Shown one piece after another: positions 8,443 through 16,814 of a stretch of DNA of 64,000 nucleotides (its first letter is position 1; each line of letters starts with the position of its first letter). The stretch is from positions 124,001 to 188,000 of the forward strand of contig NZ_JAGGLD010000003.1 in the NCBI RefSeq assembly GCF_017874255.1. Reading direction: 5' to 3'. This DNA is from Paenibacillus shirakamiensis. GTDB lineage: Bacteria > Bacillota > Bacilli > Paenibacillales > Paenibacillaceae. The notes beneath the pieces were generated by a model. That model was not told the DNA's origin. It ran no database searches and worked only from the letters and a program-made list of their open reading frames with translations. The position numbers were made by a program, and so were the translations under genes.

Positions 8443-9309
8443 TTAGTCTGCGGACAATTTCACCTGATAGTCACTATCAATATATGTGGATACTTTGGCT
8501 TCGGTCATGACCTGTGGATACATTTTACCCGGCTCAGGAGAGAGCAGCTTGTAATGAATAGTAGCAGTTGTCTCGTTGAATTCAATGTGACTAATCGTAA
8601 TGCCATATCCAGGGTTAGCCTGCTGGCCACGGGTAAGGATAATTTTATTGATTTGATCACTGACCTTTTCAGATACATAACTTACCCCATGATCGTCTGC
8701 CTCGGGTTTATCTTCTCCATACTGATTCACAAATGCCACCGCCTTTGAAATCATGTGTGCGGCTTCAATGCGTGTGATTTTATCCTTCGGATTGAATTGA
8801 TGTTTGTTATCTAGCGTAGCTATTTTCATGAGCAATAAGTTCTGAACGGCCCCCTGAAACATCGGATTGAACTGATCATCATCCGCTACTTCTATAAACA
8901 TCTTTATCAAAGGATAATCAACCACTGCATGAATGCCTTTGAACAAAGTATATGAGAACTCTTCCTTAGTTAATTCATTTTTGCCCTGATTAGATAGCTG
9001 CTCTATTGGAAGATCCAGAGACTTGGCAGCGGCCAGCATCTGATCAAGCGTAAGTGTAGTACTCGCCCCAACACCTACATTTGAAGTTTTTTGTAAGGCT
9101 TTAAGTATAAGTGTAAATCCCTGCAGCCCAGTAAGATGTCCTGTAGGCGCAAAATGCTCTTTTGAAATTCCTTGAACAATCCCTTGGTTTCTGAGACCAT
9201 CCACGACTTTGGCATCCTCTCCTTGAACATCTGAGAACGCATAGGCAGAAGTTGTCGAAAGCAAGGAACAACCCAGCAGAAATGCAACCATTGTATTAAG
9301 TTTCTTCAT
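8443..9309 (-). CDS. Exported SLH-domain protein
   Basis: This 288-residue protein begins with a clear signal peptide (MKKLN, hydrophobic core, cleavage near SAYA-F). Two S-layer-homology-like stretches follow, around residues 25-75 (FSDV...NQGIVQGI...F.P) and 130-195 (NPMFQGAVQNLLLMKI...FNPKDKITRIEAAHMI). These suggest attachment to secondary cell-wall polymer outside the membrane. The C-terminal third has no recognised domain. The start has GGATGGAGGTG upstream. It follows the 9356-9817 gene on the same strand with a gap of about 45 bases and may share its promoter. Confidence 0.75.
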   Translation of the reverse strand: MKKLNTMVAFLLGCSLLSTTSAYAFSDVQGEDAKVVDGLRNQGIVQGISKEHFAPTGHLTGLQGFTLILKALQKTSNVGVGASTTLTLDQMLAAAKSLDLPIEQLSNQGKNELTKEEFSYTLFKGIHAVVDYPLIKMFIEVADDDQFNPMFQGAVQNLLLMKIATLDNKHQFNPKDKITRIEAAHMISKAVAFVNQYGEDKPEADDHGVSYVSEKVSDQINKIILTRGQQANPGYGITISHIEFNETTATIHYKLLSPEPGKMYPQVMTEAKVSTYIDSDYQVKLSAD

Positions 9310-9355
9310 CAGCGAACACCTCCATCCTTCTGACGGACTTTACAGTTGAAAAGTT

Positions 9356-9817
9356 TCATGAATCTTCCATCGCCGCGCCTACTTGTTCATACAGTTCACT
9401 TGCGTAATGCTGCAGTTTACGTTCTAGAGCTTGAGCTTCATCCTTGAACTGGAGCAATTCTTTGATCATCGTCTGACGTCCTGAACGTGAAAATGTGTCA
9501 TGAATCCGTTCTTTGAAATAATCATGAACAATATAGTTTCGTTGTTTCCATATTCGCGTAAGTTGATTCGTTTCTTCTTCAGAGAATGCGAAATGATGCT
9601 GAATTTCCTTAATTAACTGGCCTAGCGAACTACTTAACTTGGCCTGAAATAATTCAGAAAAATCTTCGTCAGAAGGTACTTTGCCACTAGAGAGCTTCAT
9701 GAGCATAATCAGATTAGCTAGTTGGTGCTCCAATGCCTGAGAGTAATACACAGCAAGTCCAAAGTAAGAGAACAGCTCTTTGGCCTGCTCACTATCCATG
9801 CCCTTCACAGTCTTCAT
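9356..9817 (-). CDS. Hypothetical cytoplasmic protein, 153 residues
   Basis: I do not recognise this family. The protein is soluble, highly charged and mostly helical, with a Gln/Glu/Lys-rich C-terminus likely to form a coiled coil. No cysteine or catalytic motif stands out. I chose ATG 9817 because AAAGGATGG lies 8 bases upstream; an in-frame ATG at 9850 would add 11 residues but has a weak site. The gene lies directly upstream of the SLH protein gene on the same strand, so the two may form a small unit. Confidence 0.55.
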   Translation of the reverse strand: MKTVKGMDSEQAKELFSYFGLAVYYSQALEHQLANLIMLMKLSSGKVPSDEDFSELFQAKLSSSLGQLIKEIQHHFAFSEEETNQLTRIWKQRNYIVHDYFKERIHDTFSRSGRQTMIKELLQFKDEAQALERKLQHYASELYEQVGAAMEDS

Positions 9818-9940
9818 CCCTGAACCATCCTTTGTTCGGTAAATCTTCATTATTTTCTTGTTATAAAAAACCTACAGTAGCAACATTTATCAATTCTATC
9901 ATACCAGCATCCAAGCTTTAGGCACAATATTTCTCCTAAC

Positions 9941-9978
9941 AAAAACACCTCCCCAAGCTTAAAGCTTAGGGAGGTGTT
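9941..9978 (-). terminator. Terminator after ilvE
   Basis: A near-perfect stem AACACCTCCCTAAGCT with its complement is followed on the minus strand by a T-run. It lies 20 bases after the ilvE stop codon. Confidence 0.85.
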
Positions 9979-9995
9979 GTCTACTTGCTATGCAA

Positions 9996-11081
9996 TTAAG
10001 CTTTTTTCAATTGAGGAATCTCCACGACCCAACCTGCTGGTCCTTCTATACGTCCATGTTGAATTGATGTCAGGGTGTGATACAGCGTAGCCGCAAGTTC
10101 TCCCGTTCTGCCCTCTTGAATGATGATCTTCTCATCACGCCAATTCAGCTCCCCTATCGGAGAGATTACTGCGGCTGTCCCTGTACCAAATGCTTCTTCT
10201 AAAGTACCGTCTTGATAAGCCTGATATACCTCTTCCATAGATAACTGACGTTGCTCTACAGGAATATTCATGTGCTCTAGGAGTTCAAGGATCGAACTAC
10301 GTGTGATCCCTTCCAAAATACTTCCATTTAAGACTGGGGTGATGACTGTGCCATTAATTTTGAAAAATACATTCATACTTCCTACTTCTTCAATGAACTT
10401 TTTATGGACACCGTCTAGCCACAGAACCTGAGAATATCCCTTCTCGGTAGCTTCTTCCTGTGCCTTCAGACCCGCTGCATAATTTCCCGCCGTTTTTGCA
10501 TTTCCTACTCCGCCTGTCACCGCACGTACATACCCAGGTTCAACATAGATTTTGACAGGATGAATTCCTTCAGCGTAGTAAGACCCTACGGGGGATAGGA
10601 TAATCATAAATTTATATTCCAGTGAAGGGGCTACGCCCAAAGCCGACTCGGTTGCAATCACGAAAGGACGGATATACAGTGAAGTTCCCTCAGAATGAGG
10701 AATCCAATCTTGGTCCACTTCCAGTAGCTTGATAAGGGCCTCCAGAGCGAACTGTTCATCCAAGGCAGGAATGCTTAGACGAGCATTAGAGATATTCAAT
10801 CGCTTGAAATTCCGATCTGGGCGGAATAACAAAAGACGTCCGTCTTCCGCACGGTACGCTTTTAACCCTTCAAATACACTCTGGCCATAATGAAAAATCT
10901 TAGCCGCCGGATCAAGTGAAATCGGTTGATACGGAATGATTCGAGGGGAATGCCAACCTTGTTCTGCTGTGTAATCCAAAATAAACATATGATCTGTATA
11001 ATATTTTCCAAATCCTAATGTCTCATCGGCTGGTTTTGTCTTCAGTTGTTTACTTTGTTCTATGGAAATTGAGTATGTCAT
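9996..11081 (-). CDS. ilvE: Branched-chain amino acid aminotransferase
   Basis: This 361-residue enzyme is a fold-type IV PLP aminotransferase of the long form (YwaA/IlvK-like). It transfers the amino group between Leu, Ile or Val and 2-oxoglutarate. The PLP lysine lies in VGNAKTAGNYA and the family motif EEVGSMNVFF follows. The ATG has AAAGGAGCGG upstream. It is transcribed away from a LysR-type gene, and the shared intergenic region holds a perfect T-N11-A palindrome, so LysR control of this gene is plausible. No T-box leader is visible in the short upstream region. Confidence 0.92.
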   Translation of the reverse strand: MTYSISIEQSKQLKTKPADETLGFGKYYTDHMFILDYTAEQGWHSPRIIPYQPISLDPAAKIFHYGQSVFEGLKAYRAEDGRLLLFRPDRNFKRLNISNARLSIPALDEQFALEALIKLLEVDQDWIPHSEGTSLYIRPFVIATESALGVAPSLEYKFMIILSPVGSYYAEGIHPVKIYVEPGYVRAVTGGVGNAKTAGNYAAGLKAQEEATEKGYSQVLWLDGVHKKFIEEVGSMNVFFKINGTVITPVLNGSILEGITRSSILELLEHMNIPVEQRQLSMEEVYQAYQDGTLEEAFGTGTAAVISPIGELNWRDEKIIIQEGRTGELAATLYHTLTSIQHGRIEGPAGWVVEIPQLKKA

Positions 11082-11172
11082 CGCATTTACCGCTCCTTTG
11101 GCTCCACTTTAATTAATTAAATGTTATCATTACTTCATGCATATTGAAAAGTATCATTTTTATCGCAATCCA

Positions 11173-11187
11173 ATACCTTAAAGGTAT
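11173..11187. promoter_or_regulatory. LysR-type T-N11-A operator candidate
   Basis: ATACCTTAAAGGTAT is a perfect 7-1-7 palindrome containing T-N11-A, the core recognition form of LysR regulators. It lies about 20 bases before the LysR start and about 90 bases before the divergent ilvE. Confidence 0.5.
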
Positions 11188-11205
11188 GGATGGGAGGGGA
11201 ACGAA

Positions 11206-12114
11206 ATGGACCTGAGACAAATGCGTTACTTTTTAGCCATAGCCCAAGAAGGCCAAGTTACTAGAGCTGCCAAAGTACTCAACATGGAACAGCCTCCCTT
11301 AAGTCGGCAGCTTAAGCTCATTGAACAAGAACTCGGCGTCACTTTATTCGATCGAGGTAGTAAACGCATGAACTTAACCCCCGCGGGCCAACTGTTAAAG
11401 GAAAGAGCCGAGTCTTTCATATTACAGTTCGAGGAAACGCTGAGAGAAGTAAAGCGGCTGGATCAAGGTATCGAAGGGACGCTATCTATTGGTTCCGTAG
11501 TCTCTTGTATTTCTTTGCTGCCATCACCGATTGAATTGTTTCGCAAGCATTTCCCTGCAGTAAAGTTCAAAATTACAGAAGGGGATCATTTTTTGTTAGG
11601 AGACCAGCTACTGCAAGGACATATTGAAGTCGTTCTAGCTCGTCTTCCTTTCGAAGCTGACTCTGGAAGTCATGTATTCGAGAGTCTTCCTCTACCTTCT
11701 GATCCTTATGTAGCTGTCGTTCCTACTAGTTTGTTCCCGGAACACACTCAGCCATCCTTCCTCATGAAACAACTAGCCGATATGCCTTTTTTAACCCTAA
11801 AGACGGATCATACTACCCGAATGCATGAACAAGTGCTTAAAGAATGCCGACATCATAATTTTGAACCGAATATTGTGTGCGAATGTTCTAGTGTAGCGGT
11901 TATTGTTGCCCTAGTTGCAGCAGGAATTGGAGCCACCGTACTTCCCAAATCCGTTATGAGGGCTTTTCCCATCCCTGCAATTCGCATCCTTCCAATAATA
12001 GATGCTACCTTCCACTCTGAGGTGGGACTCGTGTGGGTTAAAGATCGATATTTATCTAAAAGCGCACAGCGCTTCATCCAAGAGTGCGCTATAACAACCC
12101 AACTTAATGTATAG
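11206..12114 (+). CDS. LysR-family transcriptional regulator
   Basis: This 302-residue protein has the N-terminal winged helix of the family (MDLRQMRYFLAIAQEGQVTRAA, then LSRQLKLIEQELGVTLFDR). An effector-binding domain covers about residues 90-295. The site GGGAGGGGAACGAA precedes the ATG. Because it is divergent from ilvE and a T-N11-A palindrome sits between them, it probably represses itself and may regulate ilvE. The ligand cannot be read from sequence. A long perfect palindrome lies just downstream. Confidence 0.85.
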   Translation: MDLRQMRYFLAIAQEGQVTRAAKVLNMEQPPLSRQLKLIEQELGVTLFDRGSKRMNLTPAGQLLKERAESFILQFEETLREVKRLDQGIEGTLSIGSVVSCISLLPSPIELFRKHFPAVKFKITEGDHFLLGDQLLQGHIEVVLARLPFEADSGSHVFESLPLPSDPYVAVVPTSLFPEHTQPSFLMKQLADMPFLTLKTDHTTRMHEQVLKECRHHNFEPNIVCECSSVAVIVALVAAGIGATVLPKSVMRAFPIPAIRILPIIDATFHSEVGLVWVKDRYLSKSAQRFIQECAITTQLNV

Positions 12115-12167
12115 CGAAATATGTCGTTTTATGTAGTAAATTTACCATGCTCCTGACTTAAAAGCGA

Positions 12168-12208
12168 ATAGCCCGGAAAAAGCTCATCATGAGCTTTTTC
12201 CGGGCTAT
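12168..12208. repeat. Perfect 20-bp inverted repeat between LysR and copper-storage genes
   Basis: Two perfectly complementary 20-base arms starting ATAGCCCGG flank a single central base. It lies between converging genes and could terminate both. The usual T-run after the stem is missing on both strands, though the stem itself contains T5/A5. Confidence 0.75.
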
Positions 12209-12234
12209 CTAATCGTTCTGTTATGCAACTTGTA

Positions 12235-12567
12235 TTACGCAGCCATAGAACGGCAAGCTTCTGCACACAATCGGCAAGCTTTTGCACATGCTTTGCAATG
12301 TTCGTGTTCATGCTTCTCACATTCTTCGGCACAAGCTTCACATGCTTTTGCACATAGTTCACAAATCTCCGCAGCGAACATCGTATTTCTAGATAATGCA
12401 TCGGCTGCAAAAACACAGATATCTGCACATTCACGGTTCAATCGAATGCAATCTCTTAACATGGCCAAATCGTACTCTTTCAGACTTGATACATAACAGT
12501 AATTACAAGCATCCATACACGCCAAGCAAGCATCTATACAATCTCGATATTGTTGTTCTTGTGTCAT
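12235..12567 (-). CDS. Cys-rich four-helix copper storage protein (Csp3/YhjQ-like, DUF326)
   Basis: This 110-residue protein contains 18 cysteines spaced as CxxxC and CxxC along four predicted helices, plus a His cluster (EKHEHEHCKAC). There is no signal peptide, so it is cytosolic like Bacillus Csp3. Members of the family bind many Cu(I) ions inside the helix bundle and buffer copper. The start has CTGGAGG upstream. It lies about 100 bases downstream of a CobW-type metal GTPase on the same strand. The family match is clear; a role with other metals cannot be excluded. Confidence 0.85.
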   Translation of the reverse strand: MTQEQQYRDCIDACLACMDACNYCYVSSLKEYDLAMLRDCIRLNRECADICVFAADALSRNTMFAAEICELCAKACEACAEECEKHEHEHCKACAKACRLCAEACRSMAA

Positions 12568-12663
12568 GATAATAAATCCTCCAGTATACTAATGAATTAT
12601 GCGATCCGTAATCACGCTATACTGTTAATTACCGTCTAAAGGACAAGTTGAAACAAACCTGAT

Positions 12664-13626
12664 TTATTTTTTGATTTCCAATTTTTCCAGTTGCTTAGCA
12701 AGGGCTTGTTTGTCAAAATGTTCGCCTATAAACACGGCCACATTAGGCACTTGTTCATCGGGTGAAATTTTCATATAATCTAACTCCCGATAGGCATATT
12801 GAAATAAAAAACGGCTTGCTGTATCCGTAAAATTTACTACTCCTTTTCCCCGGTATATATCGCGTGGCAGTTCTTTTATGAAGCTCTCAAATTGATTACT
12901 ATCGACTTCCCCTTCAAAGTAATAAGTAAACACAGTGACGTGCTCATGAGAAGGGTGGACAAGTCCAGTTGCATGGGAAGGACTAAGTTTGACATCCTCT
13001 ATGTCTTGGGAGGAGGCCGTAATTAGCTCGTCTAAGTCCACATTACAACGAATAGCAGGAACAATTCGTGCAAAAGTATTCCATCGCCCCAAAAGTTCCC
13101 TGCATTCTTGCTGCTCTTGGTGCTCTACTCGATCCACTTTGTTGAGGATTATTGTGGACCCACATCGAATCTGATCTTGCATCAATCGAAACGACTTTCC
13201 TTTTTGGCTGTGAGCAAGCTCAAGTAAATGTGGTGCATCTACAACGGTAATCATAGGCTGTATTCGTAGCGGGAGATAAAGTGCTGCTTCTGCTACAGCA
13301 TCTAACACTTCCATAGGATTCGCAATGCCAGTTGCCTCTATGATCACTACATCTGGCTTCTCCTTACGAATGAGTTCCGACATCTCTACCGCGAGATCCT
13401 GCTTGATAGAACAACAAATACACCCACTGAGCATTTCTGCCATGGGAATTTCATTTTGAACCAGTAGACCATCTAGATTTACGTCTCCCACTTCATTCAT
13501 AATTACAGCAGGACGTAATCCCTTCGGTTTCCAGTAGTTAATGAATTGTTGTAATAACGTGGTCTTACCACTGCCAAGAAAACCACTCAAAATATATACA
13601 GGTGTCCGTGTGTCTGGATAAATCAT
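12664..13626 (-). CDS. CobW/COG0523 family GTPase, metal chaperone-like
   Basis: This 320-residue G3E GTPase shows Walker A GFLGSGKTTLL, the metal site GCICCSIK (CxCC), IIEATG in the switch region and the guanine motif NKVDR. A CobW C-terminal domain follows around residues 225-315. COG0523 proteins deliver zinc or other metals to client enzymes, often under metal limitation. The ATG has GGGGGAGAATGG upstream. It precedes the Csp3-like gene on the same strand and is divergent from moaB. No Zur-type operator could be recognised, so the metal is open. Confidence 0.85.
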   Translation of the reverse strand: MIYPDTRTPVYILSGFLGSGKTTLLQQFINYWKPKGLRPAVIMNEVGDVNLDGLLVQNEIPMAEMLSGCICCSIKQDLAVEMSELIRKEKPDVVIIEATGIANPMEVLDAVAEAALYLPLRIQPMITVVDAPHLLELAHSQKGKSFRLMQDQIRCGSTIILNKVDRVEHQEQQECRELLGRWNTFARIVPAIRCNVDLDELITASSQDIEDVKLSPSHATGLVHPSHEHVTVFTYYFEGEVDSNQFESFIKELPRDIYRGKGVVNFTDTASRFLFQYAYRELDYMKISPDEQVPNVAVFIGEHFDKQALAKQLEKLEIKK

Positions 13627-13737
13627 GAACCATTCTCCCCCAATATCGTTTCACTTACTTGAATCGGAGTGTACTACATGGTTAAGGGCAATGCAATGAG
13701 CACGATGTAATAAAAATAAAAAAAGTGAGGTTACTTT

Positions 13738-14253
13738 ATGACAACATCTGTTGAAGAACATCGAATGAGCGCACCGGCTACGGTACAATGTTTTATTCTT
13801 ACCATATCTGATACCCGAACGGAAGAGACCGATACAAGCGGCGCCTTAATTCAACAATTGCTTGAAGAACATGGATACTCAAAAGCTGGATACGCAATCG
13901 TCCCCGATGATTACGAACATATTCGCCAGCTCTTACATGAGATTGCATCCGATCCTCACATCGAGGCGATTCTGCTCAGTGGGGGAACAGGAGTATCCCC
14001 AAGAGATACAACCTATGAGGCCGTACGAAGCCTACTCACTAAAGAATTACCTGGTTTTGGGGAATTATTCCGGTACCTTAGTTTTACCGAAGATGTAGGT
14101 TCTGCTGCTCTGCTTAGCCGGGCTATAGCGGGAACTATAGGCTCCACTGCTGTGTTTTCGATGCCTGGGTCTACCGGAGCTGTGAAGCTTGCCATGAATC
14201 GTCTCATATTACCTGAACTGCGTCATGTGATGAGAGAACTATATAAGTTGTAA
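13738..14253 (+). CDS. moaB: Molybdenum cofactor biosynthesis protein MoaB/MogA type
   Basis: This 171-residue protein has the MoCF-binding fold with LSGGTGVSPRDTT around residues 81-93 and a C-terminal MPGSTGAVKLAM loop, both typical of MoaB/MogA molybdopterin adenylyltransferases. The N-terminus ILTISDTR matches the family start. AGTGAGG precedes the ATG. No other molybdenum-cofactor gene is in the window, so it is an isolated member. A terminator follows about 40 bases later. Confidence 0.88.
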   Translation: MTTSVEEHRMSAPATVQCFILTISDTRTEETDTSGALIQQLLEEHGYSKAGYAIVPDDYEHIRQLLHEIASDPHIEAILLSGGTGVSPRDTTYEAVRSLLTKELPGFGELFRYLSFTEDVGSAALLSRAIAGTIGSTAVFSMPGSTGAVKLAMNRLILPELRHVMRELYKL

Positions 14254-14295
14254 TTCAAAATAAGCTGTAATTCAAACTTGATGAGTTTTAAAAGG

Positions 14296-14332
14296 ACAAG
14301 CGTCTACCCCCTGAGGTATAGCGCTTGTTTTT
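14296..14332 (+). terminator. Terminator after moaB
   Basis: ACAAGCG pairs with CGCTTGT, with an inner TACC/GGTA pairing, and the stem is followed by a T-run on the plus strand. Confidence 0.75.
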
Positions 14333-14361
14333 CATTTTAAAATTGGTACTGAATTATTTAA

Positions 14362-14883
14362 TTACTCATGCCCCATCAATCTTTCAAAAATGCTGCGAAC
14401 TTTGTCTCTGTAGATACTGTTTTTTTGAGATCCAGAAGCATATACTAGAGCCGTATTTCCTTTGGCATATAGTACTGCCGCGTTGCTCGCAGAGGTTATG
14501 ATGTTGCCTTTTCCACGCTGATTTGAATACATTTCTGCCATCTCCTTAATTCTAATCGCTTCAGAAGGATAGGCGTGTGCAATAATATAATGCGCATTAT
14601 CCCCATTGATGAGATAGGTATAACTAATATGTCCTCCCACTCCATCTGCATAAGTCTCACCAGACAAAGGGATGCCTTCTGCCGCAAATTCAGACTTTAA
14701 AGCTTTTAAGAAGGCAACATTGACACCCGTACCTTCTAATTGCGAACTGCTTACCCCCTCTTTATAAGACTTCATATTATATCGATTGTTCTCATGAGAA
14801 GCGATATTTCTTGTTTTTTGACTGCATGCTGACATCCCGACTACTAATACAATCATGATATATGTGAACCACTTTGACCTCAT
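14362..14883 (-). CDS. Putative lipoprotein, unknown function
   Basis: This 173-residue protein starts with a lipoprotein signal (MRSKWFTYIMIVLVVGMSAC, Cys 20 as lipidation site), so it should be anchored on the outer face of the membrane. The mature part has no domain I recognise. The start has AGAGGAAGGTG upstream. It lies between moaB (converging) and the D-Ala-D-Ala ligase gene in an AT-rich stretch. No partner gene indicates its task. Confidence 0.7.
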   Translation of the reverse strand: MRSKWFTYIMIVLVVGMSACSQKTRNIASHENNRYNMKSYKEGVSSSQLEGTGVNVAFLKALKSEFAAEGIPLSGETYADGVGGHISYTYLINGDNAHYIIAHAYPSEAIRIKEMAEMYSNQRGKGNIITSASNAAVLYAKGNTALVYASGSQKNSIYRDKVRSIFERLMGHE

Positions 14884-15049
14884 CGCTGCACCTTCCTCTG
14901 TTAGCTATTCCTACTTAGATTGTGTCATGGTTCTCTGAATTATCCTGAAATCATCGGTATATGTATATGCCAAATTACATAATTGAAGTGAGAATATGAT
15001 TCAGTTATCAGTCCAATATAGTAGTAAAGGTCGGTGATCATTCAAACCA

Positions 15050-15085
15050 AACAACCCTCGCACTAAGTACGGGGTTGTTAATGGA
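15050..15085 (-). terminator. Terminator candidate after ddl
   Basis: AACAACCC and GGGTTGTT pair around a loop of about 14 bases, 26 bases after the ddl stop codon; the T-run is short. Confidence 0.5.
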
Positions 15086-15105
15086 TTTCTGATCTTAGGG
15101 CAACT

Positions 15106-16122
15106 CTATTGGGATAGTTCAATTAACTTCTCACATAATTCGGGATAATCTATTCCTTTAGCCTTTGCTTCTTTGGGAAGTAGGCTCGTAGGTGTCATAC
15201 CTGGAAGAGTGTTGGCTTCAATACAAAAAATATGTAGATGTGAGTCCACCATAAAATCTATTCTAGAGTAACCGGAAAGCCCTAGAATCTTATGTACTTT
15301 GAGAGCTTCTTTTTGTAAAGAGGCGGTTAGTTCATCTGATATTGCTGCTGGGGTTATTTCCGTTGCTACCCCATCCTGATATTTATTGTTATAATCATAA
15401 AATCCATTTGTTGGTATGATCTCAATAACAGGCAATGCCTCTTCCCCTAAAATTCCCACTGAGAACTCTCTGCCTTCAACCATTTGTTCAATGAGTACAG
15501 ACTTTGAGTACTTGCACGCATTTTTTAGCGCATTTGCCAAATCATGATGACTAAAGACTAACTCAACTCCGATGCTTGACCCATTATCGTTTGGCTTCAC
15601 AACACAAGGGACCGGAATATTTGAAGTGTCATCGCCCGCATAATATATGATCCAGTCAGGAGTTGTCACCCCATTAGCTGCCATCAATTGTTTGGAAAGT
15701 CCTTTGTCCATGGCAAGCAAACTTCCCGCATATCCACTTCCACTATAGGCAACTCCATAAATATCAAATAAAGCCTGCAGCTTACCATTTTCACCAATTC
15801 CACCATGCAAAGCTAAAAAACAAAAATCTGCGCTCTGGCAAATCGAAATAACATGGGGTCCAATTGCTGACTTTTGATAGTTTTGTTTTTTTCGGAGTAG
15901 TTCCAGATCGGGTTCTTCCTTCGGAACTGCATATTCATATTTAGAGATCGAGAGATCATGGTAAGCATCTTCAAAGTTCTCGTGATCAGCAACACCTATG
16001 TATATATCTATAAGAAGCACCCTATGACCTCGGCTAATTAGCGCATTTGCAATTTGACTTCCTGATGATAACGATACGTCTCTTTCATCGCTTAATCCAC
16101 CCGCTAAAACAACAATATTCAT
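15106..16122 (-). CDS. ddl: D-alanine--D-alanine ligase (orphan copy)
   Basis: This 338-residue ATP-grasp enzyme joins two D-alanines for peptidoglycan precursors in the cytoplasm. It shows the N-terminal LAGGLSDERDVSL, EGREFSVGILG, FYDYNNKY in the omega loop and the metal site IEANTLPGMTPTSLLP. The Lys-Tyr at the end of the omega loop is the D-Ala-D-Ala signature; D-lactate-type ligases usually have Phe there, and VanA-type loops differ entirely. The start has GGAGGAACGAT upstream. There is no murF neighbour, which is the usual partner, so this may be a second copy. Confidence 0.88.
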   Translation of the reverse strand: MNIVVLAGGLSDERDVSLSSGSQIANALISRGHRVLLIDIYIGVADHENFEDAYHDLSISKYEYAVPKEEPDLELLRKKQNYQKSAIGPHVISICQSADFCFLALHGGIGENGKLQALFDIYGVAYSGSGYAGSLLAMDKGLSKQLMAANGVTTPDWIIYYAGDDTSNIPVPCVVKPNDNGSSIGVELVFSHHDLANALKNACKYSKSVLIEQMVEGREFSVGILGEEALPVIEIIPTNGFYDYNNKYQDGVATEITPAAISDELTASLQKEALKVHKILGLSGYSRIDFMVDSHLHIFCIEANTLPGMTPTSLLPKEAKAKGIDYPELCEKLIELSQ

Positions 16123-16281
16123 ATCGTTCCTCCATTAGTGTGTATTCTTTCCACTTGATAAGGGATCAAAAAAAGACACTAAAATCTGCTCGACTAGAAA
16201 ACACCACTATAAATATCAAAAACCTATTAGATGCTCAAAGATTCAGCTATGCGATCAAAATATTTAGAGTGATACACTAAC

Positions 16282-16551
16282 TTAACGGGTAGGTCTTAAG
16301 CTTTTTGTACGTAGGAACCTAAACAAAAAGAAACCTAATCCAATAATAATTAAAACCAAACCAAACCAAAATGTGTAATTTGTTAAACTCCATATATAAG
16401 GTGGGACTCTTCCCAATAATTGATCTATTGCAGCTACTTGTTCATGCAATGCATTGAACAAAAGTATCTTCTCCAGCCAACTTAGCACAATAATCAATGA
16501 ACCTGTAACAAACAAGACTAACTCAGGAATATAACCAGCAGTACTCTTCAT
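16282..16551 (-). CDS. Small hypothetical membrane protein, 89 residues
   Basis: Two hydrophobic segments, about residues 9-25 and 57-80, flank a short polar loop, and the C-terminus is basic (RFLRTKSLRPTR). The family is unknown to me. The gene is supported by a strong site (AAAAGGAGGGGATTT) and an extended -10 promoter just upstream. It lies between ddl and pncB on the same strand but is separated from pncB by a strong terminator. Confidence 0.6.
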   Translation of the reverse strand: MKSTAGYIPELVLFVTGSLIIVLSWLEKILLFNALHEQVAAIDQLLGRVPPYIWSLTNYTFWFGLVLIIIGLGFFLFRFLRTKSLRPTR

Positions 16552-16585
16552 TAGAAATCCCCTCCTTTTTTAGGTAATATAATCC

Positions 16586-16594
16586 ATTATACCA
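16586..16594 (-). promoter_or_regulatory. Extended -10 promoter for the small membrane protein
   Basis: On the minus strand TGGTATAAT matches a perfect -10 hexamer with the TGn extension; the -35 region is poor. It lies about 35 bases before the start codon. Confidence 0.5.
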
Positions 16595-16722
16595 TCAGAA
16601 AAAAAATAACGCATACCTTGAGGGCTTAATTATATGTATTCACTTTTTATGCTTAAATTCATTGATTCAACTAACTCATCTCCAGATTGATATATGTTTA
16701 CTTTTTCAGTTTTCTTTTAAAA

Positions 16723-16771
16723 AAAGCGCTCAACGAGTTGAATGTAATATCTTCATCTCGTTGAGCGCTTT
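16723..16771 (-). terminator. Terminator of the nrtR-pncA-pncB unit
   Basis: A 15-bp stem (AAAGCGCTCAACGAG with its complement) closes a loop of about 19 bases and is followed by seven Ts on the minus strand. Confidence 0.9.
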
Positions 16772-16814
16772 CTGAATATTAATTCACAACTTTAATCCTA
16801 ATAGGATTATCTGA

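Noticed and set aside
8416-8748. Plus-strand ORF opposite the SLH protein gene
   Set aside because: Begins in the terminator and lies antisense to a gene with signal peptide and SLH motifs.
11082-11205. T-box leader before ilvE
   Set aside because: Only 124 bases separate ilvE from the divergent gene, and no T-box consensus or terminator is present on the ilvE strand.
15106-16122. VanA/VanC-type resistance ligase
   Set aside because: The omega loop FYDYNNKY and EGREFSVG match D-Ala-D-Ala ligases; no vanH or vanX neighbour.
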